Positions 1 to 64,000 of a stretch of 64,000 nt of DNA are shown here, one piece after another. The DNA lies in NCBI RefSeq assembly GCF_932526225.1, contig NC_064042.1:14581040-14645039 (forward strand). The letters are read 5' to 3'. Source of the DNA: Nematostella vectensis. Taxonomy: Eukaryota > Cnidaria > Anthozoa > Actiniaria > Edwardsiidae. Both the position numbers and the translations under genes were made by a program. The first letter of the stretch is position 1. Each line of letters opens with the position of its first letter. The notes under the pieces were generated by a model, which was not told the DNA's origin, made no database searches, and saw nothing but the letters and a program-made list of their open reading frames with translations.

Positions 1-900
1 TCACCCAGGGTTTTTTTCTTTAAACGCATTAACACGCAGATAGGCAAAGGGGATTTCAAACTGAAAAACGATTGATGAAATTGTGCAATATCATGCACAG
101 AATCAATAACTCAGATAGAATCCATGTTAGAATTCAAACACTTTCTGTTCAGGGTTGAAATAGCTAAAAGATATCATAAAGCTTTAGTATTGTCTAAAAG
201 TAAAGATGAATATCTGCAATAACGAAGTTGTTAATTCTCACTCACTTGGAGACTTTGGGTAGGGAAGGTCACAAAGCAAATGAAAGCAAACACTATTCTC
301 TGTATCGGATGAAAGTATCTTGTGACCAACACAAATTATTACTGACATTCCGATTTGAACACACCAATAAGTAAAGCGGCTTTAGGGTAATCTGGAAACA
401 GTTACAGTTTTGTTTTTTTTTTATTAGAAACATTATACATCCTTAATTACAAGCGCTAAATATAAAAATGCTCGTGATTTCCGTGCAACGAAAGGGACTA
501 AAAATATATTTGGAAGACAAAAATATCAGAAAATTTTAAGTCATATACGCCTAGAGAATTATTCTGGAATAAGGAAAATGATATAGATAATAATATAGAA
601 CACTTGCATGCAAGGGTTAAACTCTCCTAGATTGGATATAAAGTAAAACAATTATACACACCTTCATGTACGTATGATTAGAACATGTTTTGAGCTATTC
701 TCTGGAAAATACCAGCCCTATCTTTGCAGCTTCAACTACAGCACAGTGTACCAGACTGGGAAATAACATGAATCATTTTGAAAGGATTGGAGCGGCACAT
801 AAAAAAGGTAATTTGGGCAGGTTTAGGACATACGTGATGATAATATTGGTGTTTAAAACGGCACGATTATGACAATAGGTGAGTACCGGAGAGGATACAC
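1..900. other. 3' flank of gene A, no gene seen
   Basis: AT-rich DNA downstream of the gene A stop codon. No exon-like homology, RNA gene or repeat array was recognised. It presumably includes the 3' UTR of gene A, but I did not identify a decisive polyadenylation signal. Confidence 0.5.
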
Positions 901-27242
<26,342 letters not shown>

Positions 27243-27479
27243 GGTGAAGTAACAGGCCTGGATGACACCTTCAAAAAGGAAAGATTCCATAAGAATTTCC
27301 CTACAGGAAATACATACTTACATTTATTATACAGCTACGGTGCTATACACACCCTCATTTGGTCGATTAACTGGCCACATATCCCAAAATCATACAGTAC
27401 AATAAAACACTTTGCTATGATTTTTTAGCAGAGCCCCTGTGGAGCCCAATAGTCATAGAAAAGTGGTATAGCTATACGA

Positions 27480-27760
27480 TAAAGTTTACGTGGTCACGAT
27501 GGGATACCTGTGGATTTTCCTGTGTTTGTCAGTGCTTTGCTCTCTGATTGGTTGAAAATTGAATGGCGCCAAAGTGGGGGACCCGCATAAAGTCACAGGA
27601 AAATTTTTCGCTTGCTCAAAAAGCTACACAGTTAACTATACTAGATATATATAAAGTGGGGGACCCGCATAAAGTCACAGGAAAATTTTTCGCTTGCTCA
27701 AAAAGCTACACAGTTAACTATACTAGATATATTTAGGCACTGCCTAAAGCGGAACCCCGA
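27480..27760 (-). promoter_or_regulatory. Candidate gene A promoter region with 82-bp direct duplication
   Basis: Upstream (minus sense) of the first coding exon. It contains CCAATCAGAG on the minus strand (27539-27550), an NF-Y-type box. About 80 bp beginning gtgggggacccgcataaagt occurs twice in tandem (about 27573-27652 and 27655-27735), each with actagatatat at its end. Promoter role is inferred from position only; no transcription start could be fixed. Confidence 0.3.
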
Positions 27761-29549
27761 ACTTATTGTTCTTATTTATGAAGTACAACAATTGAGGATT
27801 AGATGTCCAACAGCTGTTTACAATTTCTGAAACTACCACAAGTGTGATAGATAGATAGCTTAATTCAAAACTTTTCATTGGGCAATTTATATCAAGAAAA
27901 ATTTTTAAAAAAATAGTGGATGCATTTACAAAATACCAAAATGTTAGGTTTGAGCAATCCTTGTGATCACAGAACTATTAAATTGTATTTGTATCATTCA
28001 AATATACTGTACAGAACAAACATGAAAAGGCTTGTTAACGTTTATCATTAATTCATCATGAGTTATAAACATTTAAAAAGAGATCACAAAAACACAAGCT
28101 TCTGATAACTGTTTGGGGGTTTTTCTTAGAATTTTTTTTCCTTTTTGATCACCAAGCATGTTTGCTGAATGATGTTTTGCTTTTGAGAAGGTAAGTTAGG
28201 GAAAGTTCATTTATTATCCCGAGGGGATTTATTATCCCGTGAGGATTCCAATAAACAAAAGGGATAAAAGTAGTTGCCCCCTCCCCCTGCAGGAGGAGCA
28301 AAATTTTCCATGCCCCCCTCAAATAAGTGCAAAACATGTTGTTTACTTTTTATGTGCTACTACATTATTGCCTGTTAATACAAATACAATTTTTAAATGT
28401 GTGAACTCTCCATACATTGGGTCATCTTTGGTAAAAAATCTAGAGCAATCGAATAAACATTGACAGTTCTGTGCGAAGTTTAAAATTGATAACGCCCTCT
28501 GTTTGTGATCTGTTGATTAACGTGCGAGCAACCTTAAGTTATCATAAATATTAATAGGGCCAAAATTGTTTCTTTTGGGTCCAGTCTGTGCATTTTTTGG
28601 TAATAAAGGGAGACTGGATATAGTGTGAGGAAGGCACAGAAAAAAGACACAAAAAAGACAAGAACAGCGGCTTTATACATTATCTACATATTTTAATTAA
28701 ACAGAAATTTGCATTTCGATGTCACACCTAGTTGACAAAAGTTGATCAAGAAGTAAGACTGACTTATTGCGCCTATCATTCTTAAAAAAAACTTGGTACA
28801 ACATTGATCTAAAACTTATAGTAAAAACGGTGAAGCGAGCTTACACCATGTCAGCAGCAGTTGTTTGACGAGGTTTGTGTTGTAGTGTTTTGCATTAAGT
28901 GTAAAGTGTAATGAAGTGACTTAATCCTGTAATGTCATTCCGTTTAATTTTTGCTGTATTTTGTTCTGACTTTTTCGCTGTGTTTTTGTTGTTTTGCTAT
29001 TTGCATCATCTTTGTTTGCCGAAAGCCGGCTCGTGTTTCGCGCCAAGATTTGTGCGGTTTCATTTGTGCAGTCACAATAAAGGACAACAGCAATCAAGCC
29101 GATCATGGTAGACAAATCAAAACAACTTAAAATTGATCCAAACACATGGAGAATTTAAATTCTTTTATAGGTAGGCGGGTTCTTTTAACCAATTTATTGA
29201 ATTAAAGTTTACAACATGCAGCAATACGCCTTGAATAAACAACAGTCGATTTCCAAGCTTAATTAGATCAATCAGTGGACTAGATTGAAGCGATCAAAAT
29301 AAAACAACCTCGAAATTAGTAGGTATTGATATTTCGTGTTGTAGAAACTTAATAAACCGGACAACGTGTAAGATTAAAAACCACATGATAAAGGTTGGCC
29401 CAGCGTGGCTTTGGGTACAATTTGGATTGTGTTGAGACCTTATGATCTGTGTCGTACAAGTAGGCCGATCACACAGCTAACATTTAGGACAAAGTCAAGC
29501 TCATCATATCATACCCACCGTTGAAGACGACGGGGTATCGCTTGAAGCA

Positions 29550-30026
29550 GATATAACCACGCAAGCCAGAGGGATTCTTTCGAGTCTTCGAATGTTTTGA
29601 CTGTGTTTTCCCGCTTCGTGACACGGCAAAGTTTTCTCTACCCAGGACTACCCGGACAAAAGCCAAAGGCGGCCCAACTTCCAAGGTATAGTTTCAGTAT
29701 CTCGCTCTATCCACTAGAATACCATTTCGAGATATTTATTTTCTTTGATTTTTTCTAGAATTGAAACCAAAGGGTCAGGTCTGAAGTTTACGTATGATAA
29801 TAGAACTAGCCTGTATAGCAAGCCCAAAGGGTTTGGAAAAAGAAGCTATAGGGAAACGAGGCAAGCTCTAGTCGGAAGGAGGCGCGCTAGGAGAGACGGG
29901 AAGGACGCATGCGGTTCGCACGCTAAAGAGAAGAGGAAAGGATTAGGGAACGTTTTAATAGAAAAAGCATCGAACACCGAACAGATATCACACAGAATCA
30001 ATATTGGTAAAGTTCCGAAAGTCTGA
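29550..30026 (+). CDS. Weak candidate: small two-exon ORF
   Basis: An open frame ending PGLPGQKPKAAQLP stops at a plausible donor (exon end 29685, ccaag/gtatag). After a 73-bp AT/T-rich intron with a good acceptor (ttgattttttctag, 29758) it continues in frame as RIETKGSGLKFTYDNRTSLY and ends NIGKVPKV then TGA at 30024-30026. The product is basic (GRRRARRDGKD) and matches nothing I know. No start codon is assigned. It may be chance. Confidence 0.2.
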
Positions 30027-30759
30027 GAATCTTGTATTGATGCAAACTGTTTCACAAACACAAAGGGCGGATTGAATGAAAATCTGTCGATATGTTTTGA
30101 ATTAACAGCTTAATTATCAAGCTAATGGCCGGACCTCATTTTAACCCCTCTTTTCTAAGCTGCTTTGAATCGGTACACTAGACACTACTCTTCAATGTAC
30201 GAAAGCGCAAAAAAAAATATATTCATCTACAAATTGAAAAGGGTTACTTTCTGTAAGGCGAGTATTTCCTGGGGCTGAGTGAAAGGTCATTATTTAGCGG
30301 GAGGGGGGGGGGCTGCTAAGTTTTTTTGTCTGGTTCAAAAATTGCGACCCTCCCCCAATCTAAAGCACAGTAGTGGTGGCCCTCCCCAAAAGGCGACAAA
30401 AAATTAAGGACCTCCCCCAGAAAAAAAAAGAACTAAAATTATTGTGCGTGTGGAGAGGGGGGATGACTTAGACATGCCCATAAGGGGGGGGGGGGGGGGG
30501 GGGGGGGAGGTGGCCTTGAACACCACCCAGGAGAAAAGTTGATTTTGAGCCTATTTTCAGGGGTCGTAAACAGTATTGTATAGGGGGGTCCAGCCCCAAA
30601 AAATCAACACCAAAAGTATATAGGTGAAAACTTTCAACACCCTGAAGTCCATGGAACAACCAAACTACAATTCACATCCATTTTCTATTACCATCTTATC
30701 TTATATATCCATCTTTGTACAGCATATTGAAACTTCCTTGACCCACCATTTCCCCTCAG

Positions 30760-31007
<248 letters not shown>

Positions 31008-31384
31008 GAAGCAAACGAGTCTTCTCGATTTAAATAATTTACATAATCACAACGATGAACGAGACCTAGATACAAAGATAGGACAAATACGGTTAGAAAC
31101 TAATACTATAGGGCTATTTACATTGAATCAATTATGAACTTACACAATAAAGCGATGAGAAGATCACGGGATTGCGTATATTAATGTTTTTGAACTGTAA
31201 CAAAATGTCCGACTAGTTTCTAAACACCGGTCGGCGGTACAACTAATAATAAACTGCCAACGAGAAACTCTGTCACGCAACACTTTGCATCCCCCCCCCC
31301 CCCCCCCCCCCCCCTCCAGTTCGAGGATCTGTAGGCAGCTATAGGTAAAGGAACAAAGTATGTTGAGTCTATGTGCCTGTCTCC

Positions 31385-33850
31385 GGCTCGAAGCGTTTAG
31401 GTGGTCGTATCAGGCTGGTTGGACGCGACGGCTGAAGCAGTGGCAGGGTAGACTGTGGTTGCGGTGATGTTGTAGTGTTTGGTGCTGATGGTCCGACAAG
31501 TGGGGTAGTAAGAGAACTGTACATGACCCGAAATGATCCCAGGACCCGAAACGATCCCCAAAAGTTCTCCAACTGATCCCGGGACCCGAAACGATCCCAA
31601 AGAGTTCCCAACTGGGACCGGAAATACAGGAATCGAGATCCTGCTAGTGTGATTCGCCATCCCCCGGGGCAGCAGTTTGGGATGCTCGAGGGGCAGTTGC
31701 AGTGCTGTTGGAAATGGGAAGTAGCCAATACCTTGGCGAGACCAGTCAGGGCGGAGGCAGGTTCGTCGCTGGACGTCACAGATTTCCACTCCTTGTCGGA
31801 TGATGGCTTCAACGATGGATTTTTTGGAGGCATGGAATGCCGCCTTAAGCTCCCCTGACCAAGAGAATTTGCATGGCGGGCTAAGGAACGGTTTAAAGGG
31901 TGCCATGTCTCGTAGCTGGGCGTAGTTGGTCAACGGTTGACGAGGCCGAACCAGCATTTGACGTCGGCGGTGGAGGATGGAGAGGGAAACTGTCTGATGG
32001 CGTCGAAGTACTCAAGAAAGGGTTCGATCGATGTGTCGGATACTCTGAAGCCAGCAAAGTCGACACTTCTCTCGGCAAACTGGAATTTGTCAGGGTTGAG
32101 GGCGATGCTAGCTTGTCCGACACGTGTGAGTAGGTCGATGCTCCTCCACCAGTGCTGCTCCAGGTCAGAGCCGTAATGGATGGTATCATCCACGCAGCGC
32201 TTCTTGGTCTCGAAGGTGGACAGAATAGCGTCGAAGCGGCGAGTATACACGTCCCCTGACGTCAGGAAGCCTTTGCCCTTTTGTAGCGCCATAGACCGAG
32301 ATGATGGCGGTCGGATTCACGCAAAGGAACGCTGTGATACCCGTTCCATGCGTCAGTCACTGTCTTCCAAGTGTCCCTTGGGATGCGGCGTGCGAGTTGG
32401 AAAGGTGACTCTTAGGCGAATGTCACTCTCTTGCAAAACTTGTTGAGTGGTGAGAGCTCAACTGTCCGACACAGGAAGCCTTCGTGTTTCCTAGTTATAA
32501 CCATTCCATGACACCATGTCACGGGTTCGACGTAGGGCACGCGTTCGATTACTCCTAGTGCCTCGTCGCGGAGGAGGTCATCGTGGACTTTCTTCTGCCA
32601 ATGGAGAGGGACGCTGGCCGGGGTGTGGCAGGCCTTGGGCGTGGCTGCGGTGTCGACGTGCATCTCGATCGGGGGTCTCTCCATGCGGGTCAGCGGTAGG
32701 TGTGGGCAAGTATTGAACGCTGCTGACGCTTAGCGCTCCAGGAGCAACGCCTTTATGCGCCCGTTATTTTCTTGCGTGCAGGCGAATGCCAGTTCCTGCG
32801 GCCGCAGGGATGGTGCTTTGCGCTGTGGACAGGTACATGTTGCGTTACCCTTTTTTTTCTGGATTGTCCAGCTTGATGGTGAAGTGTAGCGGAAGCACGC
32901 GCGCGCCCGCGGGTTTATTGATTAGATTATCGATTGGGAGGGAGAGACGGGTTGTGGCGTGTTTGGAGGAGCCACAAGAGTTTTTTTGTTAATCAGCGAG
33001 TTGTTCGTAGAATATTGAGGACAAATGAATTCGTAAGTACCGTGTATTGATTTATTTGTAAATTTAGATGCTGTTTGTTTATTGTTTGTAGTCTAAGCAT
33101 GTATTTTGTGTTTAGGAACAGCTTCGCTTTCGCTTTCGCTGCACGTATCTCGACTCAGTGAAATGTTGAATGATTGAACTTTGTGAAGAAAATAAACGTT
33201 AATCAAGTAAATGCGCGTTTGAACTAGTCCTAATAGTGCCGACGTGGTGTCATTTGGGAATGACAGCCACGGTGAAGGGAACTCGTGAGCGGTCCCGTAG
33301 GTGGGCTCGTCCCCACTCACCCTTCGTGAAGATCTGGTGTCTCAGCGCTTTTAGTTTGCCAACGGACCGATGGTTGGGCTGTGGTGGGGAGTCCTCTACT
33401 TGGAATGCTGCTATCTGTGAGATGGGCTCAAATTCCACTGCCTGGACATTAAGGGAGGTCTAAGGCGAGCGCTGCTACCACTGTTTTCGGCGTAGCACCC
33501 GGTAGCATGGGATGCAGACGTGGTGAGGTTTGGTATTACAGCCTCGAGGCCCCTCTGAGCAGACTTTGAAGCTGTTCTTGCAATCTGGGCAAGTCGATTC
33601 CTTGTCTGACTGGGGTTGGGCCATGGGTGGGGCCGCTTGATTATTCCTCTTGAAGGTTAAGATTCCGGACAAGCTTCCCGAAGGGAGGGCGTTGCGGGCC
33701 ATATCTTTATTCTCCACGAGAGCAATTACGTCATTGATAGGCTTCGTGAGAATGTCTTGCGTTCCCAGGACCTCTCGGCGGATGTCTGGGTCAGATAGGC
33801 CATTGAGAAGTACGTCCCTAATGACGTGGTCCGTGTAACCGACGCTCTTC
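31385..33850 (-). mobile_element. Decayed Ty3/gypsy-like retrotransposon (gag-pol remnant)
   Basis: Minus strand, in several broken frames. From 5' to 3': a Cys/His zinc-finger-like segment (CPDCKNSFKVC ... CNTKPHHVCIPC, about 33620-33490); the start of reverse transcriptase (LRDEALGVIERVPYVEPVTW, VELSPLNKF, about 32640-32430); RT palm (KGFLTSGDVYTRRFDAIL, CVDDTIHYGSDLEQHW, LNPDKFQFAERSVDFAGFRV, about 32280-32010); and an RNase H lead-in (FSWSGELKAAFHASK, RTCLRPDWSRQGIGYF, about 31860-31720). The catalytic box reads VDD. Frameshifts and stops between blocks, and no recognisable LTR pair, show it is dead. Exact ends are uncertain. Confidence 0.75.
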
Positions 33851-34540
33851 CCGCACTACCACGTCGCGTCGCACGCACACGTTTCCGCCTTCCCACGCAC
33901 CCTTGCGGCGAACGCCCATAATGTCTCGTCTCTTTCCTACTTCATCTGTAGCAGCTCAGCAAGTGGGACGCAGGTGGCTATGGGGATGACGGCGAGGGAG
34001 CGCACTGCTACCTAGCATGAATCAAATACCTAGGCATGCACTTACTTAATTTTCAGATTTTCTCATAGTTAGGGTTAAATAAACAGGAAAAAAAAAACAA
34101 ATAAATTATGTGAATAAATTAATGAAAACAGACAAAGTAAATCGATATAGATTTTTATAAAGGAGTGATAGAAAGACATTTCAATAATCTAGTATCTGGA
34201 AATAAAGTTAAAACCAGAGTGAAAGAATATAAACAAGAGAGGAAAATGGGAGGAAAAGCATAAATGGAAGGCGGGACAGCATTTGGAAACCGTGTTGGCG
34301 GTTCAAACAGCTCAAAAATGTTTCTTACAGTTTCATGCACAATTTATTAGGCAGTCAATCTTTATTTATGATAAATATAAGATCTTAACTTTATAGTAAT
34401 ATTATAAAGTATATCCTTGTATATATCATACCGCATTATGTTAATTTTTTACCGAACCAAACTTTACAATACTGATATCTATAAAACCAAAAAATATATA
34501 TTAAGATAAATATATTTTTTTTTGTATGAGAACCGCATTA
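33851..34540. other. AT-rich spacer, nothing recognised
   Basis: Low-complexity AT-rich DNA after about 34020. The first 150 bases may still belong to the gypsy-like element. No exon or RNA gene seen. Confidence 0.5.
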
Positions 34541-34544
34541 CGGT

Positions 34545-35695
34545 TTTCATCCTATGGTGTCCGTATTAAGGGGGTTCCACTGTACGGGGAAACTTTCACG
34601 GTTCCCTATGGTGTCCGTATTAATGGGGTTCCACTGTACGGGGAAACTTTCACGGTTCGCTAAGGTGTCCGTATTAATGGGGTAACTTTCACGGTTCGCT
34701 ATGGTGTCCGTATAAATGGGGTTTCACTGTACGGGGAAACTTTCACGGTTCCCTATGGTGTCCATATTAAGGGGGTTCCACTGTACGGGGAAACTTTCAC
34801 GGTTCCCTATGGTGTCCGTATTAAGGGGGTTCCACTGTACGGGGAAACATTCACGGTACCCTATGGTGTCCGTATAAATGGGGTTCCACTGTACGGGGAA
34901 ACTTTCACGGTTCCCTATGGTGTCCGTATTAATGGGGTTCCACTGTACGGGGAAACTTTCACGGTTCCCTATGGTGTCCGTTTTAAGGGGGTTCCACTGT
35001 ACGGGGAAACATTCACGGTACCCTATGGTGTCCGTATAAATGGGGTTCCACTGTACGGGGAAACTTTCACGGTTCCCTATGGTGTCCGTATTAATGGGGT
35101 TCCACTGTACGGGGTAACTTTCACGGTTCCCTATGGTGTCCGTATAAATGGGGTTCCACTGTACGGGGAAACTTTCACGGTTCCCTATGGTGTCCGTTTT
35201 AAGGGGGTTCCACTGTACGGGGAAACTTTCACGGTTCCCTATGGTGTCCGTATAAATGGGGTTCCACTGTACGGGGAAACTTTCACGGTTCCCTATGGTG
35301 TCCGTATTAAGGGGGTTCCACTGTACGGGGAAACTTTCACGGTTCCCTATGGTGTCTGTATTAATGGGGTTCCACTGTACGAGGAAACTTTTACGGTTCG
35401 CTATGGTGTCCGTATTAATGGGGTAACTTTCATGGTTCGCTATGGTGTCCGTATTAATGGGGTTCCACTGTACGGGGAAACTTTCACGGTTCCCTATGGT
35501 GTCCGTATTAAGGGGGTTCCACTGTACGGGGAAACTTTCACGGTTCGCTATGGTGTCCGTATTAATGGGGTAACTTTCACGGTTCGCTATGGTGTCCGTA
35601 TTAATGGGGTTCCACTGTACGAGGAAACTTTTACGGTTGCCTATAGTATCCATAATAACGGGGTTCCACTGTCCGTATTCATGAGATTCCAATGT
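34545..35695. repeat. 54-bp minisatellite directly downstream of gene B
   Basis: The unit contains ggtgtccgtattaatggggt, tccactgtacggggaaactt and tcacggttccctat; about 20 copies, some truncated. The unit is a multiple of three, so long frames stay open (for example WNPINTDTIGNRESFPVQ repeated on the minus strand), but these have no start context and are array artefacts. The array ends about 10 bp from the gene B stop codon, so it probably lies in or next to the gene B 3' UTR. Confidence 0.95.
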
Positions 35696-35704
35696 AGCAC
35701 CATA

Positions 35705-52831
<17,127 letters not shown>

Positions 52832-55800
52832 GGTTGTGATGGATATGCGTAGATTCTTAATGACCACGGTTATCCTAAAATTAAGAAATAACGATATAAT
52901 CAATGTCAGAGGGGAGGCAGCCTCCGAATAAAACAGTTTGACCCAAAAAGTAAAGTCACCCAGCCACCCCACATTCATTACATCTAACTGGCATTATACA
53001 ATAATTCCTCTACAAGGTACTCATCAAAATCAAAATATTTGTAATCGTTATATGTTTTTGGTGGTCAACCGTAATACTTCTTTGTATCTACTAAATTCTA
53101 CAACACTGCTATATACAAATAGAAGTATAATGTCGACGAAAACAATCTATATTGAGAGCTGAAAGCCACGTTGTGTATGATGATGTAACATGTTTCAAAG
53201 ATAATACACGTGTGATATTTTTATCAATCCAAAAACCTTTAATTGAGAGTTTACAAAAAATAAACCTTCCCTGAAAAAAGGTAAGGGATATAAAGTCAGC
53301 AATAAATCTTACCTTAAGGAATAGGGGACATTTTCAAACAGTCGAAATCAAAACAGACAGTTTTAGAGCAAGATGCTGGTATGTTCCCCCTCTGTATCAA
53401 AGGATCAAAAAGTAATTATCGCCGAAGTTGTTAATAAACCTTCAACACTAGATGGTTCTACGTCTCCGTAAGCGCTAAAACTATTAATGTACAGCAAGAT
53501 TTTGCTGAGTTATCAAAACAATACGTAAAGAAGACGTTGTGTAATGGCGACAACATCGACCAGGAAGAAGTGGGTAGCCTGTGTTAGAGGTCAACGCGCG
53601 GTGGAACGAAGTGCTTTCATGCCGAGTCATTTTGAAAAAGGGTTTACTTCGGTTTACATAATGCGATTATAAGCTTGGGTCAATTTAAACACTTGTTTAC
53701 CTTTACTAAAAAAGAAACGGGGAATAAACTGAGACTATCGACTACTGATATTGTTTAGGGGCAGTTTTGATTCTTATAAAGAAAGGTAGCATAGCTGTGA
53801 ATTGGTTTTGTCAATATTAACATACAAGGCTCCTACAGTTTTTTTTTTTACAAAGCTCACATTTTTTTGTCTAAGGTTCATCTAATCCTTTTGGAATCTA
53901 TAGCTGGTTTTTGACGATTACCTCACGCGCTATCCTCGTGAGCTCCTCGTGCCTACCGAGAGCTTGGCGGACGATTAACGACTACACGAGAGGATTTGGC
54001 GCGTGTGTCAAATGTCATAACCTGGCGGGACGCACTGTGGACCAGTGGATGCTGTTGGAGGAGGTGGCCTTTCAAATTCTAGATTAGTTTTCTCCGTTTT
54101 ACCGAAACATATTTCACTTTTTCTCAAAAGATCCACCTCCTTCTTCAAGTTAAGAAGATTTGTTCTGAGGCTATCAGGATTCTAATAAATTATTCAAATT
54201 TTGAGAAGGCTTTTTACAAGTTTGTAGATCGCTCGGCAAGAAATCCTAAACTAAAGACGGCGGGTCAAGTCAATATTTGGACGTTTGCTTCACTGTTATA
54301 TTGTAAATAAGATCATTTACTACTGGCGCTCCAAGCAAGGTAGGTAAGTCAATTTACTATGCGTAGAGATTTTATTTTTTCCTGATGACTTTTGTAAGAT
54401 TTCATTGAAGATTTTCAGTTCTTAGCTTCAGTAATGGGTGTTTAGCTTGCTGCAATGTGCAAGCATGTGAGCGGGTATCAGTTTACAACGTCCTTCAAGC
54501 TACTTTGGCAATATTTCCTTGGATTTGCCGTGTCTTTAGAGGGAAGGATTATACTTGGATTACGTTTTCTAGATACTCAAAAGGTCTCGATATACAATTA
54601 TTCACGTATCGCGCGATGCTAAAGATTTTTTTATTGTGTATGAAAAACAAACCGACGTGAACTTTGGAAATGTAAGCCCTTTATCCTGTGACAAGAAAGG
54701 TTAGGCCTGGACTGCGTTACTCACGCCACACCTTTGGTATTACTTCACATTATTGCAAAATAGTATTCGCCTTAAGAAAAAGTATTATATAAGCGTTTAT
54801 TTTTAAATTCACTTTGTTGATATCCAAATTGTTTACACTACCTCCATATGTAAATCACTTCGTGCGCCTCCAAACAAACACTAAGGACAATTTGCAAAGT
54901 AATGGCGTTACACTTCACTGTAAACGCGATGTTTTGAGAAATTAAACCGTGAACGCGTTTTCTCTTTCGTTTTTGTGGAAAACTGACCGGTATTTTTGCT
55001 TTATGTGCGTCAGATTTATTGTATTTGCCGTAGGTTCAATGTGACAATTAAGTGGAGCTTATTTTACTTGCTCTGTATTTTATTTTGTGGCTGCGAAATT
55101 TGAGCTTTTCCAATTAAAATGGCTCACGCATGAATGACAGACCATATCATTTCTGGGTCATTGATTCTGGTTTTCTTTTGAATTTTAAGAACTGCAGGTG
55201 AAAATTTAAATCACCCTTTCGTTACCTCACAATATGTTTGGAAATATTTTCGTCTAACATCTTGAGTTGTGTTGACATGATGATCTTTTGATCTAAACGG
55301 CTCATAATTTTTTTTGCTATTTGTTGGATTTATGTATATTTTATCAACATATAATCTCATTAATATTCCATCTTGAATTATTTGGTAATTTATACGTTTT
55401 TGAAAGGGTATCATTGTCAGGTTATCTTTTGAGGTGCCTATTATAGAGGCTCTTCCTTGAATAAAGAACTCACAGGAGACAGGTTTAATACAAATACTTG
55501 ACCTTATCTTGTGGTTGCATCACTGATTCTAAATGTTTCAGCTTCTACTTCTAGCTCAGAGCTTTAACTGTTAAAGCCAAACAACCTATATGCTTATACA
55601 CAAATAGTGGCTATACTGGTTTACCCCCCCTCCCCCCAAGAAGATTGTCTGATGATAGGCTAAAAAAATCATTATACTAAATATAGAACCTCTATATTTT
55701 ATCTATCCCTCCCCGTCCTACTGAAACAAAGGCTTATCTAGGCCTGCCTCCCTTGACTATTTCAAGATTGTTAATTCACTAAACACAGTTTCCGTGGCTT

Positions 55801-56069
55801 TATTTGTGTAGAATAAAATACCTTACAAAAGGATGCTTGATTATGAATCCTTACAACATAAAATTTAGTTTTTGTCATGTGACCGCATTTTATGAATAAT
55901 GTTGACTAATACATATATAAAGTACTGCAATGCAGAAAAATGGAAGCAGTTAGATCAAATATATGCATTTTATCCCAGATTTTTAAAGGATATTTTTATT
56001 ATGGTAGATAAATTAGGTAAATAATCCTATGGTCTCACATCTCACATTCATATTTTGTCATTTTAGATC
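52832..56069. other. Intergenic region between divergent gene B and the Na+/K+-ATPase gene
   Basis: The two genes are head to head, so both promoters should lie here. For gene B, an acceptor near 52874 suggests a non-coding first exon further up. For the ATPase, the ATG exon begins right after an acceptor (ttttag, 56061-56066), so a 5' UTR exon is expected upstream; a candidate ends at 54339 (ccaagcaag/gtaggtaagt). No TATA box or other gene was assigned. Small ORFs here have no support. Confidence 0.5.

Positions 56070-64000
<7,931 letters not shown>

Noticed and set aside
34724-35692. 322-codon minus ORF with an 18-residue repeat
   Set aside because: It is only the 54-bp minisatellite read in an open frame, with no splice or start context.

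Overview
The window is eukaryotic: all three protein genes are split by GT-AG introns, the DNA is AT-rich, and introns and intergenic stretches are full of minisatellites and decayed transposons. Gene content and transposon types suggest an invertebrate, most likely a cnidarian (anthozoan). That is inference, since no diagnostic species marker is present.

Layout. (1) 901-27242, minus strand: a complete 27-exon ABCC (MRP1/ABCC1-type) full transporter, called gene A; the inferred exons sum to 4488 nt (1495 codons plus stop). (2) About 27240-35700: intergenic DNA with microsatellites, a dead Ty3/gypsy-type retrotransposon on the minus strand (about 31385-33850), a 54-bp minisatellite, and one weak candidate small spliced ORF. 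(3) 35705-52831, minus strand: a complete 27-exon tandem paralogue, gene B (4404 nt, 1467 codons). (4) 52832-56069: intergenic region, divergent promoters. (5) 56070-63572 and beyond the window, plus strand: the first 13 coding exons (672 codons) of a Na+/K+-ATPase alpha subunit.

Most notable. Both ABCC genes lack the N-terminal five-helix TMD0 of MRP1. In its place the first coding exon encodes an SH3-like domain (WWL...TGETGYIPS...V.PL in gene A), joined in the same phase and position in both paralogues: an apparent SH3-ABCC fusion. A second theme is that many exon edges of these genes, with their splice sites, have been tandemly copied into the adjacent intron (6404-6660, 13545-13720, 40511-40700, 42655-42835, 47876-48165, 48880-49228, plus a pseudo-exon at 5681-5750). 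The same exon edge was amplified independently in A and B. A canonical hammerhead-ribozyme fold lies on the minus strand inside a Na+/K+-ATPase intron (61760-61802). A 2.4-kb, 25-bp satellite with higher-order structure fills intron 10 of gene A (17712-20090).

Functionally, A and B would be ATP-driven exporters of organic anions or conjugates, with cytosolic NBDs and an N-terminal SH3-like module of unknown partner. The Na+/K+-ATPase carries Lys and Asp at the two M1-M2 loop borders that set cardiac-glycoside sensitivity. Exon boundaries below come from reading GT/AG sites, codon phase and A/B comparison; no transcript data were available.
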